In this document: positions 18,141-27,813 of the stretch, piece by piece | How positions within the stretch are numbered: the stretch's first letter is position 1 | Layout of the letters: the number at the start of each line of letters is the position of its first letter | Origin: Methanoregula sp. | GTDB lineage: Archaea; Halobacteriota; Methanomicrobia; Methanomicrobiales; Methanospirillaceae | Length of the DNA stretch: 64,000 nt | Direction: 5' to 3' | Assembly: GCA_026625165.1 (NCBI GenBank) | Contig: CP112999.1 | Span: 1,488,001-1,552,000, forward strand | Made by a program: the position numbers and the translations under genes | The notes under the pieces: generated by a model | What the model was told of the DNA's origin: nothing | Database searches by the model: none | What the model saw: the letters and a program-made list of their open reading frames with translations, nothing else

Positions 18141-19415
18141 ATGGATATCGCGATTACAATCCTGTTCCTTGGCATCCTCATCTTTTTGGGAAACATTTTC
18201 ACGCTTGTTTTTACAAGGACCAAGATCCCTGACCTGCTCTTTTTAATCGGTATCGGTCTAATCATAGGTCCGGTACTGGGAATTGTTTCGCCCGAATCGT
18301 TTGGGATCGTCGGGCCGATCTTTACGATAATTACCCTTGCCATCATCCTGTTTGAGGGAGGGCTGCATCTCCGTATCGAGACGATACGGCAGTCATTTAC
18401 AGGGACAATCGAGCTCTGCCTGGTCTCGTTTGTCGTCAGTATGCTGCTTGCAACAGCTGTGCTCTATTATTCAGGGTTGCTGACATTTCTGCCCGCCCTT
18501 ATGCTGGGTGCGATCATCGGCGGGACCTCTTCTGCGGTCGTTATCCCGATGATCGACTTTTTAAATGTCCGCAAAGAGACCGGGGCAATCCTTGCGCTGG
18601 AGTCGGCCATAACCGATGTCCTCTGCATTGTCACGATGCTCACCATCCTCGATGTATACCTGCTCGGCACCGTTGACCTCAAAATTATAACCGGCAGACT
18701 CTTTGCCTCATTTTTCATGGCAGTCTTTCTGGGCGTGCTTGGCGGTGTGATCTGGTCGGCAATTTACCACCGGCTGGGGAATTTTAAAAGCATCTTTTTA
18801 ACCCCCGCATACCTCTTCATCATCTACGGGATCATCGACATGCTGGGTTACAGCGGTGCGATTGCCGCCCTTGCTTTTGGGGTGACCTTAGGAAACCTCG
18901 ATTCATTCAGAATCTCGCAGTTCTTCCCGTCGGAAAATAATATTGCTCAGGTCGAGCTCACTCCCTCTGAGAAAATGTTTTTTGCCCAGCTGGTTTCACT
19001 CCTGAAAACATTCTTTTTTATCTATATCGGGCTCTCAATCGAATTTACCAGCACCATCTCATTCCTTGCCGGTATCGGCATCACGCTCGCGCTCTTTGCT
19101 GCACGCATCGTTATCGTGCATGTATCAATACCCCGGACAACTCCGGTCTGGGACGCAAGCGTTATAGCCGTGATGATCCCCAAAGGGCTGGCAGCCGCAG
19201 TGCTTGCAGCAATCCCGCTCCAGATGGGAGTGGTTGGAGGGGAGTTCATCGAAACAACGACATACGCGATCATCCTGTTCTCTATCGTCATCTGTTCGAT
19301 CCTGGTGCTGCTGCTGGAACGGACACCATTCAGAAAACTCTATGGGGTTATTTTCAAAAAATTCGGGAGAGAGAACGGGCAGGGGGGATCACAGGCTGCG
19401 GATCCTGTGGTCTGA
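18141..19415 (+). CDS. CPA1-family Na+/H+ antiporter (NhaP-like)
   Basis: 424 residues with about 12 membrane helices. Characteristic segments are FEGGLHLRIETI, GAIIGGTSSAVVIPMIDFLNV, ALESAITDVLCIVTML (the acidic transport site), and GYSGAIAALAFGVTLGN. These match the CPA1/NhaP exchangers that expel Na+ for H+. The soluble tail after about residue 395 is short and ends GQGGSQAADPVV, without a TrkA-C domain. It is the second intact cation/proton antiporter of the island and belongs to a different family from the one at 14965. Confidence 0.9.
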   Translation: MDIAITILFLGILIFLGNIFTLVFTRTKIPDLLFLIGIGLIIGPVLGIVSPESFGIVGPIFTIITLAIILFEGGLHLRIETIRQSFTGTIELCLVSFVVSMLLATAVLYYSGLLTFLPALMLGAIIGGTSSAVVIPMIDFLNVRKETGAILALESAITDVLCIVTMLTILDVYLLGTVDLKIITGRLFASFFMAVFLGVLGGVIWSAIYHRLGNFKSIFLTPAYLFIIYGIIDMLGYSGAIAALAFGVTLGNLDSFRISQFFPSENNIAQVELTPSEKMFFAQLVSLLKTFFFIYIGLSIEFTSTISFLAGIGITLALFAARIVIVHVSIPRTTPVWDASVIAVMIPKGLAAAVLAAIPLQMGVVGGEFIETTTYAIILFSIVICSILVLLLERTPFRKLYGVIFKKFGRENGQGGSQAADPVV

Positions 19416-19416
19416 T

Positions 19417-19430
19417 ATTTTTTTCCCTGG
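19417..19430 (+). terminator. T-tract after CPA1 antiporter gene
   Basis: ATATTTTTTTCCC directly follows the TGA stop of the antiporter gene, consistent with archaeal poly-T termination. Confidence 0.4.
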
Positions 19431-19482
19431 TTGCTCATGGCGGCCCGGTAAGTCCAAAACCCTATTCTGCGATTTTAGGATC

Positions 19483-19875
19483 TCACTTTGCCTGCTGGAT
19501 ATCTGATCGCGTCTTTCTGTGCTGTGCCATCCAAAGCACCGCTGATATACTGATAATAATTACTGAGAACACTATCCGCATAAGCAGGGCAACAGAAGTC
19601 TGTATACCCGGGGGAGAAAAGACAAAGCCTGCTGCAAGAAAGAGCAGTGTTACGCCACAAACTGTCGGGATTGCATAATACCTATCTGACCAGAACGACA
19701 GGAACAGGGGGATGAAATAGAGGAGCCAGACCGGCACTCCAAGAGGAGACATGATATCAAGTGCATAGGTGACCAGCATAATCAGGATGGAAAAAAATAC
19801 AAATGAAGGCCCGGGTGCGAGGATTCCGATCTTCTGTCTTACCTGTGCCCGGATACCTAGATCATCGGATATCAT
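19483..19875 (-). CDS. Small membrane protein resembling the sensor region of archaeal PAS kinases
   Basis: 130 residues from ATG 19875 (the frame is open 8 codons further). Four hydrophobic segments cover about residues 24-42, 46-62, 70-86 and 93-113: SFVFFSILIMLVTYALDI, VPVWLLYFIPLFLSFW, YAIPTVCGVTLLFLAAGF and VALLMRIVFSVIIISISAVLW. This layout, including LLYFIPLFLSFWS, resembles the N-terminal membrane module that precedes PAS and histidine-kinase domains in methanomicrobial sensors. Here nothing follows but a short basic tail. It may be a truncated sensor or an independent small membrane protein. Confidence 0.6.
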   Translation of the reverse strand: MISDDLGIRAQVRQKIGILAPGPSFVFFSILIMLVTYALDIMSPLGVPVWLLYFIPLFLSFWSDRYYAIPTVCGVTLLFLAAGFVFSPPGIQTSVALLMRIVFSVIIISISAVLWMAQHRKTRSDIQQAK

Positions 19876-20080
19876 GGGCCCCCCCGGTTTTTTGCACAAT
19901 AGATTCCCTATTAGGTAGTATTACTCTGTGGTTTGTTGAAATGTTTTTTGTTTCTCCTTTCATCTGCTTTAAATGGAGGATCTGCAGCAAAAATTATACC
20001 AAATTTCCCAACCTGACCTTTTCCAACTGCCTTTTGCAAAATACCCTTCTGTTTTCTGGCAGCCCGGCATATTCCGGGTT

Positions 20081-22507
20081 TCATGAATACGGGTGGATGA
20101 TCTCAAAGAGCCAGACCTTGATAAGATCGTTGATTAGGAAGGCCCCTATCGCATATCCCCAGACTAAAAGCGCCAGGGTCCAGCCGATCGGAGTCATGAA
20201 TATGCCAAAGATTGCGATCAGGGTTGCCACACCCTGAGTGATCTCTGCTGTGCCAAAAAGAGCAAGAGAGGGAAGAGGGGGCTCCCAAAAATGCTGCTGG
20301 CCGGTCCGTGCAAGGTAAATAGTCATGTGGCCCGCAACGGCAAGCTTGAGGAAGATGAGTGTCTGGACAACTCCGGCATCGAGGTGGAAATACTCTCTTG
20401 CCAGCCAGAGCAGGAGGAAGCTGGAAACGACCCCCAGTATTCCAAGAATGCTTGCAATTGTGAGGATCCGGTTCATCTGCCACCGGACGGGTTTGGGTGC
20501 GACGGTGGCGTTATCGTACGCGATCATCATGATGGGGAGATCGTTTAAGATCGCAAGGACGACAATCATGAGCGCAGTAACCGGGTAAAAATTTAACAGC
20601 ACGATGCAGAGGGTCAGGAAGATCAGCACCCTCACGGTCTCGGCTATACGGTAAACCGCGTAGCTTTCCATTCTCCGGAAGATCGCCCGGCTCTGCTCGA
20701 TCGCATCGATGATGACGGAGAGGCCGGGCTTTGTCAGTACAATATCTGCCGCAGACTTCGCGGCATCCGTCGCACCGGCCACAGCAATTCCTGAATCTGC
20801 TTCCCGGAGCGCCGGGGCATCATTCACACCATCGCCGGTCATGCCGACAATGTGATCCCCTTCCTGCAGGATTTTGACGATCCGGAACTTGTTTTCCGGA
20901 AATACCTGTGCAAACCCGTCAGCCAGTTCAACCTGGGCGAGTGCATCCTTTCCCTCCCCGGAAATGAACGCAGACTGCGGAAGTATGTTTGTTCCAAGGC
21001 CTACCTGCCCCGATATCTCCTGTGCGATTGCCACATGATCGCCGGTCACCATCTTGACATTTATGCCAAGTTTTTTTGCATCGGCAACCGTTGCCGCAGA
21101 ATCCTCCCGTGGCGGATCAAAGAGGCCGATGGTGCCAAGATACTGCCAGTGCCCGGACCCGTCGGTTCTTGCCACGCCGAGCGCCCGGAACCCTTTTTTC
21201 GCGTATTCCAGGATCCACTGGTCCAATAGTGAGGTGGCAGCCCCGCTGGTCCCGGCAAAGGCTGCGATTGCCTGTGGCGCACCTTTGGCAACTTCATAAG
21301 AAGTTCCTGATGTATCCGCAACCGTCGCCTTTGAGTATTTTGAGACCGGATCAAAGGGAGTGAACCCGGTTTTTTCAGGCACTGGAACCTCAGCTTTTTT
21401 TGGAAGTGCAGAGAAGCATGCCAGGATTGCTCGATCGATAGGATCATTGCTTTCACTGCTGGAGGAAAGCGCAGCTGCGGTGATCACGTCGTGTTCGGTA
21501 ACACCCTCAAATGTCCGTATGCCGCCAATGCTGATGGAATTTTTTGTTATTGTCCCGGTCTTGTCCGAGCAGAGGATATCCATTCCCGCCATCTCCTCAA
21601 TCGCGGTGAGACGGCTGACGATCGCTTCTTTTTTTGCAAGCGCCATGGCTCCGACGGCGAGCGTTACAGTCAGCACGGCGGGAAGTGCCGCTGGAATCGC
21701 TGCAACGATGAGAACAAGCGCAAACTGGAGCGTCTCAGCAAGAGGTTCCGATCTGGAAATGGCAACAACGAAGACAAGGCTCACGAGGATTATGGCAAGG
21801 ATGATAAGATAATTCCCGATTTTCACAACTGCCTTCTGGAAATGGCTCCGGGGAGGTTTTACCTGCAGCAGCCGGGTGGTCCTGCCAAAAAATGTCTCTG
21901 ATCCGGTCTTAGTAACCTTTGCATCCATCTCACCCTGCCGGATGATCGACCCGGAATAGGCCTCTTTTCCTGCTCTCTTTTCCACGGGGAGTGATTCACC
22001 GGTAAGTGCCGATTCATCAAGAAGGAGATAATTTCCCTGCAGGAGCTGCAGGTCTGCCGGCACAATGTCGCCGAGCCGGACATGGACGATGTCACCAGGA
22101 ACAAGTTCCCGCGAGGGAAGATCCTGCCATGTCCCATCCCTCAGTACCCGGGCTGTCGGAGCAAGGCGCTGCTTTAAGAGCCCGATTGCGTTCTCTGCTT
22201 TTTGTTCCTGGAGAAAACCTACGATTGCATTTATGATGAGCAGGAGTAAAATGATCGAAAAATCATCCCAGTATGCGATGAAAGCAGAAAGGATTGCAGC
22301 AATCTCAATCATCCATGGGATCGGGCCCCAGAAATAGCCGAGGAATTTCAAAAGAGGATGTTTTTTCTCTTCCGGGATATCGTTATACCCGTATTTTTCC
22401 CTGAGACTGTTGACATGCTGCCCGGTAAGTCCTTCAATTTGTTCATCACCCATACCTCCACTTGCCATGGTCTTTGCCTTTGAACCGAGCACGTCCGGTT
22501 CACTCAT
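20081..22507 (-). CDS. P3A-type plasma-membrane proton ATPase
   Basis: 808 residues with the P3A (PMA1-like) signature. Motifs are LTGES at about 169-173, DKTGTIT with Asp315, TGDGVNDAPAL, M4 helix AAIPAALPAVLTV, and M6 helix AILNDLPIMMIAYDN. In fungal and plant H+-ATPases the M6 Asp is part of the proton site. The protein is shorter than eukaryotic pumps because it lacks the autoinhibitory C-terminal tail; it ends LFEIIHPYS. It would export H+ at the cost of ATP, complementing the antiporters. An archaeal origin by transfer is possible but base composition looks ordinary. Confidence 0.92.
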   Translation of the reverse strand: MSEPDVLGSKAKTMASGGMGDEQIEGLTGQHVNSLREKYGYNDIPEEKKHPLLKFLGYFWGPIPWMIEIAAILSAFIAYWDDFSIILLLLIINAIVGFLQEQKAENAIGLLKQRLAPTARVLRDGTWQDLPSRELVPGDIVHVRLGDIVPADLQLLQGNYLLLDESALTGESLPVEKRAGKEAYSGSIIRQGEMDAKVTKTGSETFFGRTTRLLQVKPPRSHFQKAVVKIGNYLIILAIILVSLVFVVAISRSEPLAETLQFALVLIVAAIPAALPAVLTVTLAVGAMALAKKEAIVSRLTAIEEMAGMDILCSDKTGTITKNSISIGGIRTFEGVTEHDVITAAALSSSSESNDPIDRAILACFSALPKKAEVPVPEKTGFTPFDPVSKYSKATVADTSGTSYEVAKGAPQAIAAFAGTSGAATSLLDQWILEYAKKGFRALGVARTDGSGHWQYLGTIGLFDPPREDSAATVADAKKLGINVKMVTGDHVAIAQEISGQVGLGTNILPQSAFISGEGKDALAQVELADGFAQVFPENKFRIVKILQEGDHIVGMTGDGVNDAPALREADSGIAVAGATDAAKSAADIVLTKPGLSVIIDAIEQSRAIFRRMESYAVYRIAETVRVLIFLTLCIVLLNFYPVTALMIVVLAILNDLPIMMIAYDNATVAPKPVRWQMNRILTIASILGILGVVSSFLLLWLAREYFHLDAGVVQTLIFLKLAVAGHMTIYLARTGQQHFWEPPLPSLALFGTAEITQGVATLIAIFGIFMTPIGWTLALLVWGYAIGAFLINDLIKVWLFEIIHPYS

Positions 22508-22570
22508 ACATATTCCGCTTCTTAATGCGCATTATTTCCAGGATGAACGGACTTCTATTTCCATCATAGT

Positions 22571-22602
22571 CATCCATTCATAAATTCATCCATTCATAAA
22601 TT
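22571..22602. repeat. Perfect tandem duplication of a 16-base unit
   Basis: CATCCATTCATAAATT occurs at 22571-22586 and again immediately at 22587-22602. It lies in the divergent promoter region between the proton ATPase and the aminomutase operon. Confidence 0.8.
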
Positions 22603-22784
22603 CTATTTACGGGATTATTGACAATAGATTATTGAAAAGTATTGTGATAGATTCCCGCAAATCCCCCCACAAGATAAGCAGGAGCAATTTACCACGAGCA
22701 GGAGTATCCTTCATCTCCTCAAGGACAATAAAACCGCCCTCTTCCATCCCCAGGTGTCTCTGATAGTGAAATAATCAAAAAGGG

Positions 22785-22791
22785 TTTAAAA
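22785..22791 (+). promoter_or_regulatory. TATA-like box upstream of aminomutase operon
   Basis: TTTAAAA preceded by the purine-rich AAAAAGGG resembles an archaeal BRE plus TATA box. It would place the transcript start near 22812 and leave a leader of about 100 bases that includes the hairpin at 22876-22897. Confidence 0.35.
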
Positions 22792-22875
22792 CATGAGCCC
22801 CAAGGAAAGGTTACCGGGTGCTGCGACAACAGCATACTATCACTTGTATTTCAACTACCTTGAGCAGCACCCACA

Positions 22876-22897
22876 CCTGCCCCATGTAACGGGCAGG
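22876..22897 (+). promoter_or_regulatory. Leader hairpin before the KamA paralog
   Basis: CCTGCCC (22876-22882) and GGGCAGG (22891-22897) form a seven-pair GC-rich stem with an eight-base loop. It ends about 12 bases before the GAGGTG ribosome-binding site of the KamA paralog. Confidence 0.5.
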
Positions 22898-22919
22898 CAG
22901 ACCTAAAATGAGGTGCATA

Positions 22920-24065
22920 ATGAAACCGAGGTATCTTACTTCTATTGATGAGCTCGACAACCTTGTCGGGCTCGAGCCCAAAGAGAGGCAGGATATGGAA
23001 ACGGTCTGCGAGACGTTTCCTTTCCGTGCCAATGACTACTACCTTTCCCTGATCGACTGGAAAGACCGGCACGACCAGCTGCGCCGTATCGTAATCCCCG
23101 ATCCCCGCGAACTCAAAGGAGGGGGCTGCATGGACCCTTCCTGTGAGAAAGATTTTACAAAACTTCCCGGCCTACAGCACAAATATTCCCAGACCGGCCT
23201 GCTCCTCCTCTCAGATGTCTGCGGAGGCATCTGCCGTTTCTGTTTCCGGAAACGGTTGTTCATCAATAAAGAACGGGAGACGGTCAGGGATATCAGCGCA
23301 GGGCTTGACTACATCCGCTCCCACCCAGAGATCACGAATATTCTCTTAACCGGAGGCGATCCGTTCACACTGGAAACACAACGGCTGGAAGCAATCCTAA
23401 AAGAGCTGCGCGAGATCGAACATGTCAATATCATCCGGATTGGCAGCAAGATGCCGGCATACAATCCCTACCGGATCCTCAATGATCCCGGCCTTACCGA
23501 TGTCCTGTCCCGGTACAGCACAGCGCAAAAACGGATCTATGTCATGGCCCATTTCAATCACCCGCGGGAGCTGACCGATGTCTCGGTACAGGCACTCGAA
23601 CAGCTCCACCGGTCTGGCGTTGTTGTTGTCAACCAGACTCCGGTTCTAAATGAAGTGAACAATAGCCCGGAAGTTTTTACCCAGCTATTCCGGAAGCTCT
23701 CGTTTGCCGGTGTCTCGCCGTACTATGTCTTCCAGTGCCGCCCGTCGCTCGGGAACCGGTTCTTCCAGACACCGGTCGAGCGGTCCTACGAGATCATCCA
23801 GCAGGCATGGCAGGCATGTTCCGGCCTTGCAAAACGAGCCCGGTTTGTGATGTCGCATACAACAGGTAAGATAGAGATTGTGGGAAAATCCGCTCACCAC
23901 ATTTATATGCGTTACCACCAGGCAGCAAATCGTGCAGACATGGGGAAGATGCTGGTCTTCCGGAGCAATCCCATAGCTCTGTGGTTTGATGATTACCGTC
24001 ACCATGCTTCCCATGTCAGTGATCTCCTTCCTGTAAAAATGCCAAAGATGCACTGGCTGTTCTGA
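22920..24065 (+). CDS. KamA-family radical SAM aminomutase paralog, not lysine type
   Basis: 381 residues of the lysine-2,3-aminomutase (KamA) family. It has the 4Fe-4S/SAM motif CGGICRFC (C-x3-C-x2-C, Cys 101, 105, 108), the LTGGDPF strand and a PLP lysine candidate (GK, Lys317). The two Asp residues that hold the side-chain amino group of lysine are replaced: QCD is QCR (Arg274), and the second Asp position is Ser312. Lysine is therefore unlikely; an acidic substrate such as glutamate is possible. ATG 22920 was chosen over 22908 because GAGGTG lies between them. It directly precedes ablA. Confidence 0.75.
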   Translation: MKPRYLTSIDELDNLVGLEPKERQDMETVCETFPFRANDYYLSLIDWKDRHDQLRRIVIPDPRELKGGGCMDPSCEKDFTKLPGLQHKYSQTGLLLLSDVCGGICRFCFRKRLFINKERETVRDISAGLDYIRSHPEITNILLTGGDPFTLETQRLEAILKELREIEHVNIIRIGSKMPAYNPYRILNDPGLTDVLSRYSTAQKRIYVMAHFNHPRELTDVSVQALEQLHRSGVVVVNQTPVLNEVNNSPEVFTQLFRKLSFAGVSPYYVFQCRPSLGNRFFQTPVERSYEIIQQAWQACSGLAKRARFVMSHTTGKIEIVGKSAHHIYMRYHQAANRADMGKMLVFRSNPIALWFDDYRHHASHVSDLLPVKMPKMHWLF

Positions 24066-24079
24066 GGTGGAAAGGAAAA

Positions 24080-25540
24080 ATGGCAGGAAAAACCAAGGCC
24101 CATAAGACAGCAGAGAAAACTTCCAAATCATGGGATGAATCGCTTTCATTGAAGTACCTTGGTGGACAGGTAAAAAATACTGTCAAAGACATTGTATCAG
24201 TATTAAAGAGCCATCACAAGGGAGTAGAGAAACCCAAAGAACCTTTGATCTTCAGAAAAACCTTTGAGTCCGAAGGAATTCCCGAGTTCTGGAAAGACTG
24301 GCGATGGCAGGTCCGGCATGCGATACGGGATATCGATACAGTCGAACAGGTGCTGGGCATCCGTTTTAATCGGGAGGAACGGGAACAGCTACAGAAAACA
24401 ATTGATAAATTTCCATTAAATATCACTCCCTATTATCTCTCTCTCATTGACGTGAATGATTATGTAAACGACCCGATTTTCAAACAGGCATTCCCATCTC
24501 CCAAGGAACTGATCATCGAGCACTACGAACTTTCTGATCCGCTTGCAGAAGACAAGGACAGCCCTTGCTCCTGTATCACCCACCGGTACCCTGACAGGGT
24601 ATTGTTCCTTGTCAGCAACACATGCGCAATGTACTGCCGGCACTGCACGCGGAAACGCAAGGTCGGCGACGTGGATTCGATCCCTGACCGGGAAGAGATC
24701 AAAAAGGGTATCGAATATATCCGGAACACACCGCAGATCCGCGACGTTCTCTTATCCGGTGGAGACCCGTTTATGCTGGGTGATGATTACCTTGACTGGA
24801 TCTTAACTGAGCTCCGCGACATCCCGCATATCGAAGTCATACGGATCGGATCGCGGGTGCCGGTCACGCTCCCGTTCCGGGTCACCGATGATCTCGTTGC
24901 TGTACTGAAAAAACACCATCCGATCTGGGTGAACATGCAGTTCAACCACCCCAAAGAGATGACCGAATCTGCACAGATCGCAGTCGCAAAACTTGCCGAT
25001 GCCGGCATCCCGCTTGGCAACCAGTCTGTTCTCCTTGCCGGGATCAATGACTGTCCCCGGATCATGAAAGCGCTCGTGCACCAGCTCGTAAAAAACCGCA
25101 TCCGGCCATATTACCTGTACCAGTGCGACCTGTCCGAAGGTATCAGCCATTTCCGTACCCCGGTATCAAAAGGGATTGAGATCATGGAGAACCTGGTAGG
25201 ACATACCAGCGGCTTTGCCGTGCCACGGTATGTGCTCGATGCACCGGGCGGGGGTGGCAAGATCCCTATATTCCCCAATTACCTGCTGACATGGTCGGTG
25301 CACAAGGTCGTGCTGCGCAATTACGAGGGGATGATCTGCACTTACCAGGAGCCGGCGGACTATGACCGCATTTTCTGCAATGGTGATTGTGCCGGGTGCA
25401 AGCTGCAGCTGAACATCGATCGGGCAGATGAGTCAAAAGTCGTCGGTGTCGCCAAACTGCTTGCCGATTACGATCAGACGACGACACTCGTACCGGAAAA
25501 AACTGACCGTATAGGGAGGAGACAGGATAATGGCGAGTGA
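24080..25540 (+). CDS. ablA: Lysine 2,3-aminomutase
   Basis: 486 residues. It converts L-lysine to L-beta-lysine using SAM, a 4Fe-4S cluster and PLP. Motifs match Clostridium subterminale KAM with a constant offset of 57: cluster cysteines CAMYCRHC (Cys182, 186, 189), lysine-binding Asp350 (YQCDLS) and Asp387 ([10 protein letters not shown]), and PLP Lys394. The C-terminal CNGDCAGC supplies zinc ligands. An N-terminal extension of about 57 residues, rich in Lys and Ser, is unusual against the bacterial enzyme. The downstream ablB overlaps by 11 bases. The product feeds N-epsilon-acetyl-beta-lysine, a methanogen compatible solute. Confidence 0.95.
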   Translation: MAGKTKAHKTAEKTSKSWDESLSLKYLGGQVKNTVKDIVSVLKSHHKGVEKPKEPLIFRKTFESEGIPEFWKDWRWQVRHAIRDIDTVEQVLGIRFNREEREQLQKTIDKFPLNITPYYLSLIDVNDYVNDPIFKQAFPSPKELIIEHYELSDPLAEDKDSPCSCITHRYPDRVLFLVSNTCAMYCRHCTRKRKVGDVDSIPDREEIKKGIEYIRNTPQIRDVLLSGGDPFMLGDDYLDWILTELRDIPHIEVIRIGSRVPVTLPFRVTDDLVAVLKKHHPIWVNMQFNHPKEMTESAQIAVAKLADAGIPLGNQSVLLAGINDCPRIMKALVHQLVKNRIRPYYLYQCDLSEGISHFRTPVSKGIEIMENLVGHTSGFAVPRYVLDAPGGGGKIPIFPNYLLTWSVHKVVLRNYEGMICTYQEPADYDRIFCNGDCAGCKLQLNIDRADESKVVGVAKLLADYDQTTTLVPEKTDRIGRRQDNGE

Positions 25541-26366
25541 TGTTATCCAGCAGATTGGAAAAAGCAGGGTACAGCACGGGCATTTTAACAACCGCGTGTA
25601 TGTAATCAGGCTGTCTCAGGACGATATTCCTGATATTATCCGGTCGTTGGATGAACTTGTGCGAAAAGAAGGCTATACCAAAATCTTTGTGAAAGTGCCG
25701 GAATCATCGATGCCGGTTTTTACCGCTGCCGGGTATGTTGTCGAAGCGACTGTCCCGTTCTTTTATCATGGACACGACACCGCTGTTTTCATGGCGAAAT
25801 ACTTTGATCCCGGGCGAAACCGTGTGGCAGATTCCAAAGAGGTAGCAGAAGTCTTATCAGCAGCGTTTGGTTATGCACAGGCAGGATACACACCCAGGCT
25901 GCCGGAGGGATTGTCGCTGGTGTACGCCCATGCCGGAGACGCAAAAGAGATCGCAGCACTCTATCGTACAGTGTTTGAGACATACCCCTTCCCCATATCT
26001 GACCCGGAATTTATCTCAAAAAACATGAAAGAAGATGTCCGGTATTTCTGCGTCCGTCGATCGAAAAGGATCGTGGCTGTGGCATCATGTGAGGTCAGTA
26101 CCGATGCTCTTAATGCCGAGATGACAGATTTTGCTACAGATCCCCAGTTCCAGGGAAAAGGACTGGCCGGCAACCTGCTCCATGCCATGGAAACAGATGT
26201 GAAAAAAGATGATATCCGGCTCGCTTACACGATTGCCCGGGCAATATCGTACCCGATCAATATGACATTTGCCCGGGCCGGTTACCAGTATGCCGGGGTG
26301 CTTCCCAACAACACCAACATCAGCGGGGCGATGGAGAGCATGAATGTCTGGTATAAGAGACTTTAG
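25530..26366 (+). CDS. ablB: Beta-lysine N-acetyltransferase
   Basis: 278 residues. The C-terminal half is a GNAT domain with the acetyl-CoA loop [19 protein letters not shown] (Q-x-x-G-x-G/A). The N-terminal half (about 1-110) is the smaller domain found in AblB proteins. It acetylates the epsilon-amino group of beta-lysine to give the zwitterionic osmolyte N-epsilon-acetyl-beta-lysine. The gene overlaps ablA by 11 bases, which fixes the assignment. The conserved C-terminal segment [19 protein letters not shown], close to that of other AblB proteins, adds support. Confidence 0.93.
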   Translation: MASDVIQQIGKSRVQHGHFNNRVYVIRLSQDDIPDIIRSLDELVRKEGYTKIFVKVPESSMPVFTAAGYVVEATVPFFYHGHDTAVFMAKYFDPGRNRVADSKEVAEVLSAAFGYAQAGYTPRLPEGLSLVYAHAGDAKEIAALYRTVFETYPFPISDPEFISKNMKEDVRYFCVRRSKRIVAVASCEVSTDALNAEMTDFATDPQFQGKGLAGNLLHAMETDVKKDDIRLAYTIARAISYPINMTFARAGYQYAGVLPNNTNISGAMESMNVWYKRL

Positions 26367-26423
26367 GCAGGCGAGTACTATGAAAGGACGTTACTATACA
26401 GAGCGTACGAAAGGGAGGGACAG

Positions 26424-27461
26424 ATGATGGATTCTGATATCTTATATGCAATTCTTACGATCATCATCGGTCTGGTTGCTGCAGGTATGGCCTATATCGT
26501 TATCCAGTGGCTGAAGAAAAAGGCATCCGGAACCGATTCAAAACTGGATGATATCCTGCTTTCCACACTCGGAAAACCCATAGTCATCACGATCCTTGCC
26601 GGTTCTGTGTATATTGCACTGACATATTTTGCAATCCTGCCTGAAACAATTGACGGATTTGTCGTTGACCAGTACTTGAATGCATTTTTCATCCTGATTG
26701 GGGCATGGATCGTCTCATCATTCTCGTATAACCTGATACGGACTTATGGTTCATGGATTGCAGAGAAAACAGATACTGACCTCGATAACCGGCTGCTCCC
26801 GCTTCTGGAGATCATTGCAAAGTATCTCATCTGGTTTGTTGCATTTCTCATGGTCCTGTCGAATTTCCGGATTGATATCACCCCGCTCCTTGCCGGTGCA
26901 GGGATCGCAGGACTCGCCCTTGCACTTGCCGCGCAGGATCTTCTATCCAATTTCTTTGGCGGTGCAATAATCACGGTCGATAAACCGTTCCAGATAGGGG
27001 ACCGTATCAGGTTTGAAGATTATTTCGGAGACATTGTCTGTATCGGCCCGCGAAGTACCCGGTTAAAAACGCTCGACAACCAGATCGTGACGATCCCCAA
27101 TTCCAAAATCACATCAAATATCGTGGTCAATTTTGCCCAACCGGATATTAAGATGAAAGTCAGGATCCCGTTCTCGGTTGCCTATGGTTCAGATATAAAG
27201 CGGGTGAAGGAGATTCTTCTTGGAATTGCCCGCGAAGCGTCAGAAAAAACCATATGGGTATTGACAGATCCTGCGCCCTCGGTATACTTCCTCGAATTCG
27301 GGGAATCGAGTCTGAACGGGCAGCTCATTCTATGGACAAACAACTATGACAACTCATGGGATGTGCAGGACTATGTCAACTCCCGGATCGATGAGCAGTT
27401 CCGCAAGGAGGATATTGAGATCCCGTTCAGGCAGCTGGATGTCCGGATACGGAAGACTTGA
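26424..27461 (+). CDS. MscS-family mechanosensitive channel in the osmolyte operon
   Basis: 345 residues, MscS type with four or five membrane helices (about 8-29, 53-71, 85-104, 129-147). The pore helix is DITPLLAGAGIAGLALALAAQDLLSNFFGG, followed by the beta-domain signature IITVDKPFQIGDRIRFEDYFGDI and VTIPNSK. The family opens under membrane tension to release small solutes. It follows ablB by 57 bases on the same strand with a strong GGGAGGG ribosome-binding site. It would be the exit route for the beta-amino-acid osmolytes made by the three upstream genes. Confidence 0.93.
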   Translation: MMDSDILYAILTIIIGLVAAGMAYIVIQWLKKKASGTDSKLDDILLSTLGKPIVITILAGSVYIALTYFAILPETIDGFVVDQYLNAFFILIGAWIVSSFSYNLIRTYGSWIAEKTDTDLDNRLLPLLEIIAKYLIWFVAFLMVLSNFRIDITPLLAGAGIAGLALALAAQDLLSNFFGGAIITVDKPFQIGDRIRFEDYFGDIVCIGPRSTRLKTLDNQIVTIPNSKITSNIVVNFAQPDIKMKVRIPFSVAYGSDIKRVKEILLGIAREASEKTIWVLTDPAPSVYFLEFGESSLNGQLILWTNNYDNSWDVQDYVNSRIDEQFRKEDIEIPFRQLDVRIRKT

Positions 27462-27470
27462 GGAGTTCTG

Positions 27471-27785
27471 ATGCTTATAGAGGCGATTACCGGGATAATT
27501 TTTTTTATCGCGGTACTTCTCTCAATCATTTTGGGTGGAAGAGATCCCTTCGCAATCAGGGTTGTTGAACAGATTCGCTACCTATGCTTAATATTTTTTT
27601 ATTCCCCTCTTGCTGCGACCGGACGAATTCCCGCTAATCCCAAACCTGTATCACATTTTTTATTGTATACACCCGGCAACAATACCAATCCGGTTTACTC
27701 AGGACCCTTCTGGCAAACCGGACGATTCGGGCACGGGGAACAGATGAGTACGGATTTTGCGATTACCATCATCGAACACGGGTGA
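27471..27785 (+). CDS. Possible small membrane protein, 104 aa
   Basis: The ATG at 27471 comes nine bases after the mscS stop and has a good ribosome-binding site (GAGGAG). Residues 3-22 (IEAITGIIFFIAVLLSIILG) form a membrane helix. The remainder looks less protein-like (many Pro, Asn and Thr; no pattern recognised). The true product may be short or the frame may be damaged. I know of no family match. Confidence 0.35.
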   Translation: MLIEAITGIIFFIAVLLSIILGGRDPFAIRVVEQIRYLCLIFFYSPLAATGRIPANPKPVSHFLLYTPGNNTNPVYSGPFWQTGRFGHGEQMSTDFAITIIEHG

Positions 27786-27813
27786 CGGGGATGATGTGTA
27801 ACAGGGGAACCTG

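Larger units (their letters stand above)
22508..22919. other. Long promoter/leader region of the beta-amino-acid osmolyte operon
   Basis: About 400 bases between the proton ATPase gene and the KamA paralog, which are divergent. It contains a perfect 16-base tandem repeat, an A/T-rich patch, a TATA-like TTTAAAA at 22785-22791, and a hairpin close to the first start codon. The length and structure suggest regulated transcription, plausibly by salt, though that is inferred from the products. Confidence 0.5.
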
